Part shown: piece after piece, positions 37,416 through 46,108 of the stretch
Layout: each line of letters begins with the position of its first letter
How positions within the stretch are numbered: position 1 is the first letter of the stretch
NCBI GenBank assembly: GCA_046565505.1
Contig: JBKHYJ010000074.1
Coordinates: 124,001 to 188,000 of the forward strand
Source: JBKHYJ01 sp046565505
GTDB taxonomy: Bacteria > Acidobacteriota > Blastocatellia > UBA7656
Direction of reading: 5' to 3'
DNA length: 64,000 bases
Made by a program: the position numbers and the translations under genes
Notes under the pieces: generated by a model
The model's database searches: none
Told to the model about the DNA's origin: nothing
The model's input: the letters and a program-made list of their open reading frames with translations, nothing else

Positions 37416-38615
37416 ATGAAAGAAACCGCGGACGCAGTAATCATAGGCGGCGGCTGTATGGGCGCGAGCACCGCTTATCATCTCGCTCGCCTCGGGATGA
37501 ATAACCTCGTGGTCGTCGAGCGCGAGCCCCTTCTCGGGATGGGGTCAACCGGCCGGAACGCGGGGGGCGTGCGCCACCAGTTCTCGAACGAATCGAACGT
37601 GCGGCTGTCGATAGAATCAATCCGCCTGTTCGAGCGGTTCGCCGAAGAGGTGGGCTACGAGATTGATTTTTATCAAGACGGGTATTTGTTCCTCCTGTCG
37701 AGCGAGGAGAACGTGAGCGCCTTCATGCGCAGCGTGGAGATGCAGCGGCGGCTGGGCGTCGAAGTCGACGTGCTGACACCCGACCAGGCCCGCGAGCTCG
37801 CGCCGGGGCTCGAAGTGGAAGGCGTCCTGGCGGCCACCTTCTGCTCGCGCGATGGAATAGCCGATCCGAATGGCGTCACGATGGGGTTCGCGAAAGCGGC
37901 GCAGGCGGCCGGCGCCCGAATCTATCGCGACACTGAAGTAACCGGCATAACGCTCGAAGGTAACCGCGTCCGCAGGGTTGAAACGACTCGCGGCGTCATA
38001 TCGACCGACAGGGTGGTGAACGCCGCAGGGCCATACGCTCGAAACATAGGGCGGATGGTGGGCCTGGACATACCTGTCCTCCCATACCGCCGCCACATAT
38101 TCATAACCGAGCCTCTGTCGCCGCGCCGGGGCACGGGCGGCTCCGGCCCGCATTGCACGGACGGATTGAGCGTCCCCGATTCGCGAATAATGGTTATTGA
38201 TTTCGAGACGACGTTCTACTTTCACAGGGAAGGCGCCGGGATACTCTTCGGGATGTCGGATTCGGACGAGCCGCCCAGCTTCGACATGACCGTGAGCTGG
38301 GATTTCCTTGAGCGGGTCACGCAGGTGGCGGTGAGGCGATTGCCCCGCCTTGCGGACGCGGCGATCTCGCATGCATGGGCGGGCCTTTACGAGACGACCC
38401 CCGACGCCATGCCGATCATAGGGCCGGATAAAGAGTTGGAAGGCTTCTTCATGATCACAGGATTCAGCGGTCATGGTTTCCAGCATTCGCCGGCGGCGGG
38501 CCGCATCCTTGCCGAAATGATAGCGGGCATTGCGCCCGCCGGCGTCGACACTTCCCCGTTCGCGTTCGACCGATTCAGGGCGGCCGGGTCGGAGCATGAA
38601 TCAAACGTCGTGTAG
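37416..38615 (+). CDS. FAD-dependent oxidoreductase of the DAO / sarcosine oxidase beta family
   Basis: A 399-residue flavoenzyme that oxidises secondary or primary amino acids such as sarcosine, glycine or dimethylglycine. The Rossmann FAD motif is VIIGGGCMGASTAYHLARLG (residues 8-27). GSTGRNAGGVRHQFSNESNV is the segment following it in sarcosine oxidase beta-type enzymes. The C-terminal ISHAWAGLYETTPDAMPIIG and ITGFSGHGFQHSPAAGRIL close the FAD site. No genes for alpha, gamma or delta subunits are present, so it may be a monomeric enzyme. Its ribosome site is weak. Confidence 0.9.
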   Translation: MKETADAVIIGGGCMGASTAYHLARLGMNNLVVVEREPLLGMGSTGRNAGGVRHQFSNESNVRLSIESIRLFERFAEEVGYEIDFYQDGYLFLLSSEENVSAFMRSVEMQRRLGVEVDVLTPDQARELAPGLEVEGVLAATFCSRDGIADPNGVTMGFAKAAQAAGARIYRDTEVTGITLEGNRVRRVETTRGVISTDRVVNAAGPYARNIGRMVGLDIPVLPYRRHIFITEPLSPRRGTGGSGPHCTDGLSVPDSRIMVIDFETTFYFHREGAGILFGMSDSDEPPSFDMTVSWDFLERVTQVAVRRLPRLADAAISHAWAGLYETTPDAMPIIGPDKELEGFFMITGFSGHGFQHSPAAGRILAEMIAGIAPAGVDTSPFAFDRFRAAGSEHESNVV

Positions 38616-38633
38616 TGACGGCCGTGCGCGCGA

Positions 38634-38666
38634 CCGCTCCCCCGCATGTCTAAGCCGGGGGAGCGG
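38634..38666. terminator. Bidirectional terminator-like hairpin
   Basis: ccgctcccccg (38634-38644) and cgggggagcgg (38656-38666) are perfect 11-bp complements with an 11-nt loop. It fills the 72-nt gap between convergent genes; T-tracts are absent. Confidence 0.55.
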
Positions 38667-38687
38667 CGGTACGCGGCGCCTGAAGGA

Positions 38688-40304
38688 TCAATGCTCCGTC
38701 TTGCCGGGCTTTACGCGAAGGAAGACGTGAATGCTCGTCGGGCTTGAGCCGTACAGCGTCTTGAGCCCCTCGGGCACATGATAAAAGGTCACGTCCGCAC
38801 CCACGCCTACGCGCAGCTTCGAGTTTGCTACAACGTCCCGCACGCCTCCGAACGTGACCGCGCCGACACGGAACCACCTGTCGGCGAGGTCGTCGTGTTC
38901 AGAGTCCATGCCAGCCGGTTGAGCCCCGGCCGAATCATGATGGTCGGCAAGTCCGGCCCTCCCGAATATGTTTTCGCGGAGCAGGCCTATCTTGTCGCCG
39001 AGTTCCAGGCGCGTGAACAGGTAATTCTTATCGAGGAAGTTGGCCGTCGATTCGAGCAAGTATGCGTTTGAAACCCCATGCGCTTCGTCGTTGCGGCCCC
39101 ATATCAGGCTCGACGCCCAGTTGCCATCGGGCCACGAACGGTTGTAGCTGATCGAAGCCGTAGTGCGGTCCAGGTCGCCGGGCTCAAGGGCCTCCGGGTT
39201 AGTCAGATGACCGCGCGAGAATTGCATGGCCCAATCCCGCGTGGGCGTGAACCACACGCGACCGCTCCAGGAATCAAGCTTGCCAAGCTCCAGGTCCTTG
39301 CGATTCTCGTCCGGCTCCGCGCCTCGGAAGACCGAGCCTTCGACTCGAAAACGCCATGCGGTGACTCCTGCCGTGAACACGCCATGAGCTATGTGCGTCG
39401 AGTCTTGCCAGTGATGCCCGAGCGGCGCGGCCGGGTTTTCCGTCGCCGAAGCCCTGTGCATGAAGGCGACAGGCCCGAGCGCGGGCTCGCCCACGGGCCC
39501 GCCGTAGAGGTGTACGGAAACATTCTCGGACAGGGGGTGAGTGTAGGACGCGGCAAGCTCCATGAAGAGGTCATGCGCATGCTGAGCGTCTATAATGGGT
39601 CTGCCGCCAAACGATTCGCCCGTCTGAAAAAGCTCTGGAAAGCCGCGGCGCGGCGCTGTCCAGGGTTCGGCCGAAAACATCCCGCGCAGCATCAAGTGGC
39701 CTTTGCCCACGGGCCGCTCGGCCATTAACATCAGCCAGTTTTGCGACTCGGCTTTGTCCACACCTCGCGGGCCGCCCTGGTGGTTGTAGCCCAGCTTCAA
39801 ATCACTATGAGCCATGACCATCCATTCCCCTTTCATCCAGTGCCACATGTACCCGGGCGCCGAGGCAGGCATCAGGCTCGTCCCTGACCCGATGGCAGTC
39901 ATAGACTTGAACGGCCCGCCTATCACAGTCGGCATCATCGCATTCATATCATGCCCGCCGTGCGGGTCAGCATGGTTATGGTCGGCGCGTTGATTATCCA
40001 TCTTCGTCATGTCATGGCCCGCGTCCTGGGGCTGCTTTCCATGCTGGTGTTGCATGTTCGGCATGCCCGGCTCCCCGGCGGGCTTCGCCGCGGGCTCGTT
40101 TGCATCTTTATGTTGGTGCGGCTCGCCCTCGGATTTTTTCTTTGCCGGCGCGTCTTCAGGCTTCTGCATAACGGAGCTTGCCTCAGACGCGCGTTGGGCC
40201 GGATAAGCCGCTACGAAGAATGCGAATAGCATGGACGCAACGGCAAGGCTCAGCCTTTTACCACGGTTGGCCGGCCGGGCTGAGCCAGGAAGTAAGGTAC
40301 GCAT
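38688..40304 (-). CDS. Outer-membrane-type protein with a His/Met-rich N-terminal domain
   Basis: A 538-residue exported protein. After a signal peptide (SLAVASMLFAFFVAAYPAQ) comes a low-complexity segment of about 90 residues full of His, Met, Asp and Lys (GEPHQHKD, PNMQHQHGKQ, HNHADPHGGHDMNAMM), a likely metal-binding region. The remaining 400 residues alternate short amphipathic strands with aromatic ends (WRFRVEGSVFRG, GRVWFTPTRDWAMQFSRGHL, LRVGVGADVTFYHVPE), as in beta-barrels. I recognise no named family. With the downstream Cys/His-rich gene it suggests copper or another soft metal, by analogy with His/Met-rich copper proteins only. Confidence 0.7.
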   Translation of the reverse strand: MRTLLPGSARPANRGKRLSLAVASMLFAFFVAAYPAQRASEASSVMQKPEDAPAKKKSEGEPHQHKDANEPAAKPAGEPGMPNMQHQHGKQPQDAGHDMTKMDNQRADHNHADPHGGHDMNAMMPTVIGGPFKSMTAIGSGTSLMPASAPGYMWHWMKGEWMVMAHSDLKLGYNHQGGPRGVDKAESQNWLMLMAERPVGKGHLMLRGMFSAEPWTAPRRGFPELFQTGESFGGRPIIDAQHAHDLFMELAASYTHPLSENVSVHLYGGPVGEPALGPVAFMHRASATENPAAPLGHHWQDSTHIAHGVFTAGVTAWRFRVEGSVFRGAEPDENRKDLELGKLDSWSGRVWFTPTRDWAMQFSRGHLTNPEALEPGDLDRTTASISYNRSWPDGNWASSLIWGRNDEAHGVSNAYLLESTANFLDKNYLFTRLELGDKIGLLRENIFGRAGLADHHDSAGAQPAGMDSEHDDLADRWFRVGAVTFGGVRDVVANSKLRVGVGADVTFYHVPEGLKTLYGSSPTSIHVFLRVKPGKTEH

Positions 40305-40395
40305 AAATTTCCCTCCGTCGACTTATGAACGTCGTGACTGCGTGTAATGGGAAACGGCCGACGCTCCATCGGCATTGCATGGCATGGAGGCGAAA

Positions 40396-40851
40396 TTAGA
40401 TGCGTAGAATGGAGAGCATTGCAAGGTCAGGCGGCGGCCTGTGCGGCGTAGCCAGTGCGTCGTCGGCGGGTTGGTCCGCGGCTCGGGCGAGCGCGACTAG
40501 CGGGCTTTCAAAAGTGAGTGCCTCCGCGTGCCAACTGGCCTCGGCGCAGGTAACGCGCGGGACTAGCGCGCCAGCGTAGAGGTGCGAAACGCATGCGGGC
40601 GAGTCATCACTGTCACGCCTTTGAGGCGGGCTCGACCTTGTAGAGTCATGGTGACTGCTCGCACGTTCATGGCTTACCTTGTCGTCCGAATGGCAGTGGG
40701 CATGCGGGTTATTTTCTTTGGAAGCACTTTCTTGAAGCAAAGGCGAGCAGCCGTATATAGTGCAGCTGGCGTCGCACACCGCAGAGTATAGCACCCCGGC
40801 AATCAGGAAAAATAAGACTGCAAAGGCTGTGGAGTATCTGGCGGCGTACAT
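40396..40851 (-). CDS. Small exported Cys/His-rich protein
   Basis: A 151-residue protein with a hydrophobic N-terminus (FAVLFFLIAGVLYSAV) followed by CDASCTIYGCSPL, then a His-rich stretch (HAHCHSDDKVSHERASSHHD). The C-terminal half is hydrophilic with two more Cys. It lies 91 nt upstream of the outer-membrane-type gene on the same strand and shares its metal-binding character, so the two are probably one operon. No family recognised; a metal sponge or sensor is a guess. Confidence 0.6.
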   Translation of the reverse strand: MYAARYSTAFAVLFFLIAGVLYSAVCDASCTIYGCSPLLQESASKENNPHAHCHSDDKVSHERASSHHDSTRSSPPQRRDSDDSPACVSHLYAGALVPRVTCAEASWHAEALTFESPLVALARAADQPADDALATPHRPPPDLAMLSILRI

Positions 40852-40999
40852 ACGAATTGAATCTTAGCAGCCGAAATCTGAGAGCGCAATCAGCCGCAGG
40901 AAGCGCTGCGCCAGGTCTGGCGTAAACCAGTCGCCTCTGCTGATTTGGTAGGTAAATAGTTACGCGCGTGCCCGCGTAGGGAGAGCTGATAAAGGCAAA

Positions 41000-41040
41000 G
41001 CTCGGATAATCGCGCTTCGGCGTATCGCGATTATCCGAGC
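41000..41040 (-). terminator. Intrinsic terminator downstream of ssb
   Basis: gctcggataatcgcg (41000-41014) and cgcgattatccgagc (41026-41040) are perfect 15-bp complements with an 11-nt loop. On the minus strand the hairpin is followed by tttgcctttatc, a fair T-rich tail. It lies about 80 nt beyond the ssb stop. Confidence 0.75.
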
Positions 41041-41121
41041 GGCATCAGCTTACAAAACTTATCTCATCTCGCCGGACAAACTTCGGCGCGAGGAAAGCGG
41101 CCGGCGGCGCGTGACACGATC

Positions 41122-41577
41122 TCAGAAAGGTATCTCGTCATCATCCATGCGACTCGGCTTCTGCTTTGAAGCCTGAGGCCTCTTTGCCTCACCGGCGGTC
41201 GCCGCCGTTGCTTTCGCGGCGGGAGCCTGCTGCTGTTCGCCGTCAGAGGCGGGAGATAAGAACTGTATCTCAGTCCCTTTAACTTCAAGGCTCGTGCGTG
41301 TTCCGCCCTCTTTATCGGTCCACTCGCGCTGAGACAACTGTCCTTCTACGTAAACCTGCCGCCCTTTAGTCAGGTACTGGCTCGCCAATTCTGCCTGCCG
41401 ACCGAAAAGGCTCACACGAAACCAGGTCGTCGCTTCCTGCATTTCGCCGGATTTATCCTTGCGCCGCTCAGTCGTCGCCACCGAAAAGTCGCACACGGGA
41501 GTGCCTTGGGTTGTGTACCGCAGCTCCGGGTCCCTTCCCAAATAACCCACGATTATTATTTTGTTGAAGCTTGCCAT
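41122..41577 (-). CDS. ssb: Single-stranded DNA-binding protein
   Basis: A 151-residue SSB. The OB fold opens FNKIIIVGYLGRDPELRYT and contains FSVATTERRKDKSG, TTWFRVSLFGRQAEL and KGRQVYVEGQLSQREW. A flexible Gln/Ala-rich tail follows and ends in the acidic protein-interaction peptide DDDEIPF, needed for contacts with replication and repair proteins. ctcctt on the plus strand (41586-41591) is its aaggag ribosome site, 8 nt from the ATG. It is a single-gene unit with its own promoter and terminator; ribosomal genes rpsF/rpsR are not adjacent. Confidence 0.97.
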   Translation of the reverse strand: MASFNKIIIVGYLGRDPELRYTTQGTPVCDFSVATTERRKDKSGEMQEATTWFRVSLFGRQAELASQYLTKGRQVYVEGQLSQREWTDKEGGTRTSLEVKGTEIQFLSPASDGEQQQAPAAKATAATAGEAKRPQASKQKPSRMDDDEIPF

Positions 41578-41613
41578 AAGTTAACTCCTTTCAAAATGTC
41601 AGTGTATCACGCA

Positions 41614-41628
41614 TGCAACAACGTTGCA
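41614..41628 (-). promoter_or_regulatory. Short palindrome between the ssb promoter and gene
   Basis: tgcaac (41614-41619) and gttgca (41623-41628) are 6-bp inverted arms around aac. The site lies between the proposed promoter and the ssb start and could be an operator. It does not match a LexA box that I know. Confidence 0.3.
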
Positions 41629-41630
41629 AG

Positions 41631-41659
41631 AAAATATTTCTCAATGATTATCTTGTCAG
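41631..41659 (-). promoter_or_regulatory. Candidate ssb promoter
   Basis: On the minus strand CTGACA (41654-41659), 17 nt and TATTTT (41631-41636). It lies 54 nt before the ssb ATG, in one of the most AT-rich stretches of the window. Confidence 0.5.
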
Positions 41660-41791
41660 CAGGCGCAAGATAAACTTTTTGATGACGTGATTTAGCTAGC
41701 ATGGTAAGGGAATCAATTCGTTACGGGGAGCTGACCGACTGTGAGACAACAAGCATCCCTACGTTACGATCAGGCTTCTAATAAGGTGAAT

Positions 41792-41983
41792 ATGAAAACA
41801 GTATCGCAAAGAGTAATAAAGGAAATTGAGTACCTTCGCGCTTTGGCCGAAGTGTACGAGCACGATAATAACCATGGGGCGCTTGAGGCGACGCGGGCGG
41901 CAATCGCCGCTCTGCATCGCCTGGTTGAAATCATTCATAACCCGAAGGATGATTCTCCCGACACGCTGCCCGCCGCCGCTTAG
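41792..41983 (+). CDS. Small helical protein of unknown function
   Basis: A 63-residue protein from ATG 41792 with aaggtg in place; GTG 41741 is an alternative that adds 17 residues. The sequence (RVIKEIEYLRALAEVYEHDN, ATRAAIAALHRLVEII) predicts two amphipathic helices. It is divergent from ssb and convergent with the PAP2 gene. No family recognised. Confidence 0.5.
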   Translation: MKTVSQRVIKEIEYLRALAEVYEHDNNHGALEATRAAIAALHRLVEIIHNPKDDSPDTLPAAA

Positions 41984-42067
41984 CAATGAGGCAGTTTTCT
42001 CGGGCCATGAATGAAATCGGAGCTGCTCTTTGCGCAGGCCCCCCTTCCGCAGCCGTCACGCGCGAAG

Positions 42068-42997
42068 TCAGAAAGAATTATCGCGCGGGGCCTTTGTATG
42101 CGCGGTCAGGGCCCATGCCGCGAATGCGAGAAAGGCTCCCGCCAGAAGGTCTATTATGTAGTGCTGGTTTAGGATGACGGTAGCGGTCCACATCGCGGCG
42201 CAATAGAAAGCTATCGCCAGAATTAGAAATCGGTTACGACAAGCCAGGACCAGCAGGAGCAGCATCACGGGGTAAGCCCCATGTAGCGATGGGACCGCGG
42301 CGAACCATTGCGGCGCATTCCTAATCATCGCTTGAACCAAAGCCCCATTCATCCCGGCAGCCACCTTTGTTTGTGACACAAGCTCTGTTGTCGGCTGGGC
42401 GAAACCGTTTACGCTAATCCACCAAGGGGGCGCGACCGGGAAGAGCACGTAGACGACGACCGCGAAAAAATTCAGAAAGGAAAATGCGCGTATGTATTCA
42501 GTAAATCTACTCCGCGCGCGCTCGGAATTTCTTCCTCTCCACCACAGCCAAATGAAGAGAATCGGGACCAGAAAAAGATGGGAGAAATAGACCGACTGCG
42601 CCAACCATAATATGGCCAGTCGGAGGGGGGAGCCGGCTTGCGACTCAAACCAGGCGCGTGCCGCAAGAGCGGGCACCTCGCCCCCCGTAAGCCATCCGAA
42701 CGCATGCCTCTCGATTAGATAGGGAGTCTCGACTTTTACTCGGTCAAATAGTGCCGGCTGTATCAGGCGTAGCCGATCATAAATCAACCAGAACGCGAAT
42801 AAAGGAGACCAGTCGAGGAAGAAACGGCGGCCGCGTTCGGCGGCGAGCAGCGACCCGGGAATCGCCAGGAGCATGAACCAATGATAGGGGCGAACGCTAT
42901 GCGTTACGGCGCCGATTGCCAAGTAGCCACATACCGTCGCGCACACGACCAGTTGCCATAGATGTATGCGCTGTTTGACCAAAGTGCTGGATGACAA
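42068..42997 (-). CDS. PAP2-family membrane phosphatase/transferase (AUR1/inositolphosphotransferase-like)
   Basis: A 309-residue protein with about seven hydrophobic segments. Active-site motifs are FAAVPSLHGAYPVMLLLL (domain 2 of PAP2) and LNQHYIIDLLAGAFLAF (domain 3, with His, Asp and Gly). This arrangement, with PSLH and HYxxDxxxG, resembles AUR1/IPC synthase-like members, which move headgroups onto lipids, more than small PAP2 phosphatases. Translation starts at TTG 42997 with gggag 8 nt upstream. The gene has no operon partner. Confidence 0.82.
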   Translation of the reverse strand: MSSSTLVKQRIHLWQLVVCATVCGYLAIGAVTHSVRPYHWFMLLAIPGSLLAAERGRRFFLDWSPLFAFWLIYDRLRLIQPALFDRVKVETPYLIERHAFGWLTGGEVPALAARAWFESQAGSPLRLAILWLAQSVYFSHLFLVPILFIWLWWRGRNSERARSRFTEYIRAFSFLNFFAVVVYVLFPVAPPWWISVNGFAQPTTELVSQTKVAAGMNGALVQAMIRNAPQWFAAVPSLHGAYPVMLLLLVLACRNRFLILAIAFYCAAMWTATVILNQHYIIDLLAGAFLAFAAWALTAHTKAPRDNSF

Positions 42998-43231
42998 GCT
43001 CTGTACTCCCGATTTTCCTGAAATGAGTCTTGATTCAGCCTTTGACAGAGCGAACGGCGTGCCAGACGAAGCCGCCCGCGAAGCACCGTCATTTCGGTGA
43101 TATTGAATAGGCAGATTGCGCCCGGCATGCCTGATAAATGTAACACCTGGCGTTTCTTTGCTGCGCCTCGCGCGTCGGGAGCATTATAGTATTGTTCAGA
43201 CGCTTAACGGTCGCATGAGTTTAGAGTAAGG

Positions 43232-44020
43232 ATGGGCCAGGAGTCTATGGCGCATACATATGGAGTGCTGCCTGTGCTTGAGGCGCTTCGGTCGGGCGCG
43301 CGCCCAATCGAGCGGATTTTGATCGCGGATACGGCACGGCATGAAAGGCTCCGAGAAGTTTTTGAAGCGGCAAGGCGCGCGGGAGTCCCCGTCAGGCGCG
43401 AGCCGCGCGCGGCGCTCGACAGGTTCAGCAACAACGCGAACCATCAGGGCGTCATCGCTATCGGGGCGGCCGCAAATTACGCGGACGAGTCGGAGCTATT
43501 AACTAAAATAACGCCGGAGACGATCTTCGTTCTGCTCGATGGCGTGGAAGACCCGCATAACCTCGGCGCGGTCATACGCACGGCGGAGTGTTCCGGTGCT
43601 TCTGCCGTCATTATCCCGGAGCGCCGCGCCGCTCATATAACGGAGGTCGTGGCGAAGACTTCCGCCGGGGCGACGGAGCATCTGCCGGTCGCGCGCGTGA
43701 CAAACCTTGCGTCGTTCATAGAGCAGCTAAAGAAGCGGAATGTGTGGGTCGTCGGCGTCGAGCAATCGGGCGAGATGAGCTACACGGATTATGATTATAC
43801 GGGCGCGGTCGCCCTGGTATTCGGCGGCGAGGGGCGAGGCCTGCACAGGCTAGTTCGCGAGCGTTGTGACGTTACAGTTTCGATCCCCATGCGCGGCCGC
43901 GTAACCTCGCTCAATGTTTCCGTATCAGCGGGCGTCGTGCTGTTTGAGGCGGTCAGGCAAAGAGATAAAAAGAGTAAGGGGCAGCGCGGGCAAAACGGGC
44001 CCGGCGCGGGCGAAAACTAG
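43232..44020 (+). CDS. rlmB: 23S rRNA 2'-O-ribose methyltransferase RlmB (TrmH/SpoU family)
   Basis: A 262-residue SPOUT methyltransferase. It has the substrate-binding N-domain (YGVLPVLEALRSGARPIERI) and the knotted SAM-binding C-domain with motif 1 LDGVEDPHNLGAVIRTAECS, motif 2 ALVFGGEGRGLHRLVRERCD and motif 3 IPMRGRVTSLNVSVSAGVVL. RlmB methylates G2251 of 23S rRNA; other TrmH-family sites remain possible. The tail is Lys/Gly-rich. ATG 43247, with aggag near, is an alternative start. Confidence 0.88.
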   Translation: MGQESMAHTYGVLPVLEALRSGARPIERILIADTARHERLREVFEAARRAGVPVRREPRAALDRFSNNANHQGVIAIGAAANYADESELLTKITPETIFVLLDGVEDPHNLGAVIRTAECSGASAVIIPERRAAHITEVVAKTSAGATEHLPVARVTNLASFIEQLKKRNVWVVGVEQSGEMSYTDYDYTGAVALVFGGEGRGLHRLVRERCDVTVSIPMRGRVTSLNVSVSAGVVLFEAVRQRDKKSKGQRGQNGPGAGEN

Positions 44021-44031
44021 AACGCGTGATG

Positions 44032-44061
44032 GCCGGTTGATGAGGTAATCCTTTAACCGGC
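44032..44061. terminator. Weak hairpin between convergent genes
   Basis: gccggtt (44032-44038) and aaccggc (44055-44061) are 7-bp complements with a 16-nt loop ending in ctttt-like sequence. It lies in the 95-nt gap between rlmB and the CopD-like gene. Confidence 0.4.
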
Positions 44062-44115
44062 ACCTCTGACTTTCCCCATTGGCCTATTCACCTGCTTTCG
44101 GCTCGCGCAATGCCT

Positions 44116-44613
44116 CTACCCGCGGACGAGGCGCACCGACACGTAAAGCACGGCAATCGCCACGAGCGTGGCGAGGGCAGCCGCGCGCGACCCTGCGCGG
44201 CTCCCGGGGGCAGCCTCGGCCGGTCCGCCGTGCCGCTTTGCCGCCCGCACGCTCGTGATGTCATGAAAGAGCATCAAGCCTACCATCACGGCGACGAGTA
44301 ATAATTTCCAGGGCAGCCACACGGCTATGAATCTATCAACCAGCTCGGGGTTGAAAGCTTCGCCATTGAAAAGCTGTGTGATGCGAATGGGCGATAGCCT
44401 GAGCATGAGGTTGCCCAGCCCTGTCAGGATCAAGACAATGATTGAACCCCAGCCGATCCACCTGAAGCGCCGCGCAAGCCCGCGCAGGATTCTCTGTCTC
44501 TCCTGACTTTCATGGCTTATCGCGAACGGGACGACCACCGCGGCAGTGTAAATCAGGCCGCCCGTCCATACGGCGGCCATCAGAATATGAATCCACACGT
44601 TGAGTTGGTACAT
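44116..44613 (-). CDS. CopD-like integral membrane protein
   Basis: A 165-residue membrane protein from ATG 44613 (gaaggga upstream); a much longer open frame adds a non-homologous basic leader that overlaps the MFS gene. It has four hydrophobic helices: NVWIHILMAAVWTGGLIYTA, WIGWGSIIVLILTGLGNLML, PWKLLLVAVMVGLMLFHDIT and AALATLVAIAVLYVSVRLV. The His in helix 1 with AVWTGG and the FHD in helix 3 fit the CopD/DUF2269-like haem or copper family. It lies 82 nt downstream of the MFS gene and may share its transcript. Metal transport is unproven. Confidence 0.7.
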   Translation of the reverse strand: MYQLNVWIHILMAAVWTGGLIYTAAVVVPFAISHESQERQRILRGLARRFRWIGWGSIIVLILTGLGNLMLRLSPIRITQLFNGEAFNPELVDRFIAVWLPWKLLLVAVMVGLMLFHDITSVRAAKRHGGPAEAAPGSRAGSRAAALATLVAIAVLYVSVRLVRG

Positions 44614-44695
44614 AGCCGATCCCTTCGTGGGCGGGACCTGAGCCTGACTGTAAACATCACCTGACGACAGGCCCGCGCCATCCACCCTCAGAGTC

Positions 44696-45970
44696 TCACC
44701 GCCCGCGGCCGCCGGCCGCGACAGGCTCTTCGCTCGTGACTTCCCCCCTCGAATGCAGCGTGATGGCGAGCGCGAGCGCCACAAGCATGATGACGGCGCT
44801 CGTCCAGTAGGGGGTCCTCCCGTAATGCTCGATCGGTGCGTTCGGGCCTCGGTCGCGGCCGAGCAAGTAATCGCCGAGGACCGGGCCGATTATACGCGCC
44901 AGGCTTGCCACTGACGCCATGACGCCGAGGATGCGGCCTTGAAAAAGGGCGCTCACGCTCTTGGACGCGAGCCCGTTCAGCGTAGGCGTGGTCAGGCTGT
45001 TGCCGATAGCGATCCCCGTGCTCGCGAGCAGGAGGCCCAGGACGGTGGCGCTCATCGGTAAGGCGAACAAGCTCGCGGCAAAAACGGCCGTGCCCGCGAC
45101 GGCCAGCGTCTTCTCGCCGAAGGTTTTCACCAACCGCCCCAGCAATCCGCCTTGAATGATTGCGCCGAGCACCCCGACGTAGGTGAACATGTAGCCCGTG
45201 TGAGTCGCGTCGAAATCGAACCGGAGGCTGGCGAAAAGAGCGTACGAAGCCGTCAGCATGGCGAAAGCGACTGTGGCGAAGAAATAAGTAGCCATCACGG
45301 CCTTTATGTGCCAGCCGCCCGATTGCCTGAGTATTTGGGAGACCGTCGCCCGCCGGTCGGACTGCGAGCGCCGCTCGGCCGAAAGGCTCTCCGGCAACAG
45401 GAAGTAAACGGCCGTCGCGTTCGCGGCAGCCAGCGCCGCCGCGAAGAAGAACGGGGCCTCGCGCGAGACGTGGCTCATCAATCCCCCGATGGCCGGGCCG
45501 AAGATAAAGCCCAATCCGAACGCCGCGCCGATTAATCCCATGCCGCGCGACCGCTGGTCCGGGGGCGTGACGTCCGCTATGTAAGCCTGCGCGGTCGAAA
45601 TATTTCCGCCGCTTATGCCATCGATTATGCGCGCTATGAAGAGCCAGACGAGCGTCGGCGCGAGCCCGAACAGCGCGAAGCCGAATGGGATCCTGGGCGC
45701 GAGCCCCATTATCATAAAGCCCGCCGAGGTCCCCAGCAGGCTGTAGAGCAGGACCGGCCGGCGGCCCACTCTGTCAGAGAACTTCCCGAGTATGGGCGCG
45801 AATACGAACTGCATCGCGGAGTAGATGGCAAGCAGCACGCCCACGGTAGCTTCAGAGGCGTTGAACTCCTTGGCGTACAGCGGCAGGACCGGGATGACAA
45901 TCCCGAACCCCACCAGGTCGATGAAGATCGTTATAAAGATGATGACGAGGGGTGATCGGCTCTTTGCCAT
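44696..45970 (-). CDS. MFS transporter, TetA/multidrug type
   Basis: A 424-residue transporter with 12 hydrophobic helices. Motif A after helix 2 reads GKFSDRVGRRPVLLYSLLGT, and the DHA1-type segment is ARIIDGISGGNISTAQAYIA with ADVTPPDQRSRGMGLIGAAF, all typical of TetA-like drug/H+ antiporters. The substrate is unknown and close TetA identity should not be assumed. The ORF starts at ATG 45970. Confidence 0.9.
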   Translation of the reverse strand: MAKSRSPLVIIFITIFIDLVGFGIVIPVLPLYAKEFNASEATVGVLLAIYSAMQFVFAPILGKFSDRVGRRPVLLYSLLGTSAGFMIMGLAPRIPFGFALFGLAPTLVWLFIARIIDGISGGNISTAQAYIADVTPPDQRSRGMGLIGAAFGLGFIFGPAIGGLMSHVSREAPFFFAAALAAANATAVYFLLPESLSAERRSQSDRRATVSQILRQSGGWHIKAVMATYFFATVAFAMLTASYALFASLRFDFDATHTGYMFTYVGVLGAIIQGGLLGRLVKTFGEKTLAVAGTAVFAASLFALPMSATVLGLLLASTGIAIGNSLTTPTLNGLASKSVSALFQGRILGVMASVASLARIIGPVLGDYLLGRDRGPNAPIEHYGRTPYWTSAVIMLVALALAITLHSRGEVTSEEPVAAGGRGR

Positions 45971-46108
45971 CTGCCGTGCGCTTTTCCTTTCCTGTGTTGT
46001 GGTTCCTTATGGGGTTCCCAAACGACGGGCGAGTTCGAGTTTACCAGTTTAACCTGAGATCGCAAATTAAGATGCTCGGTACAGCATGCAAGGTGCGGCG
46101 CGCCCTTG

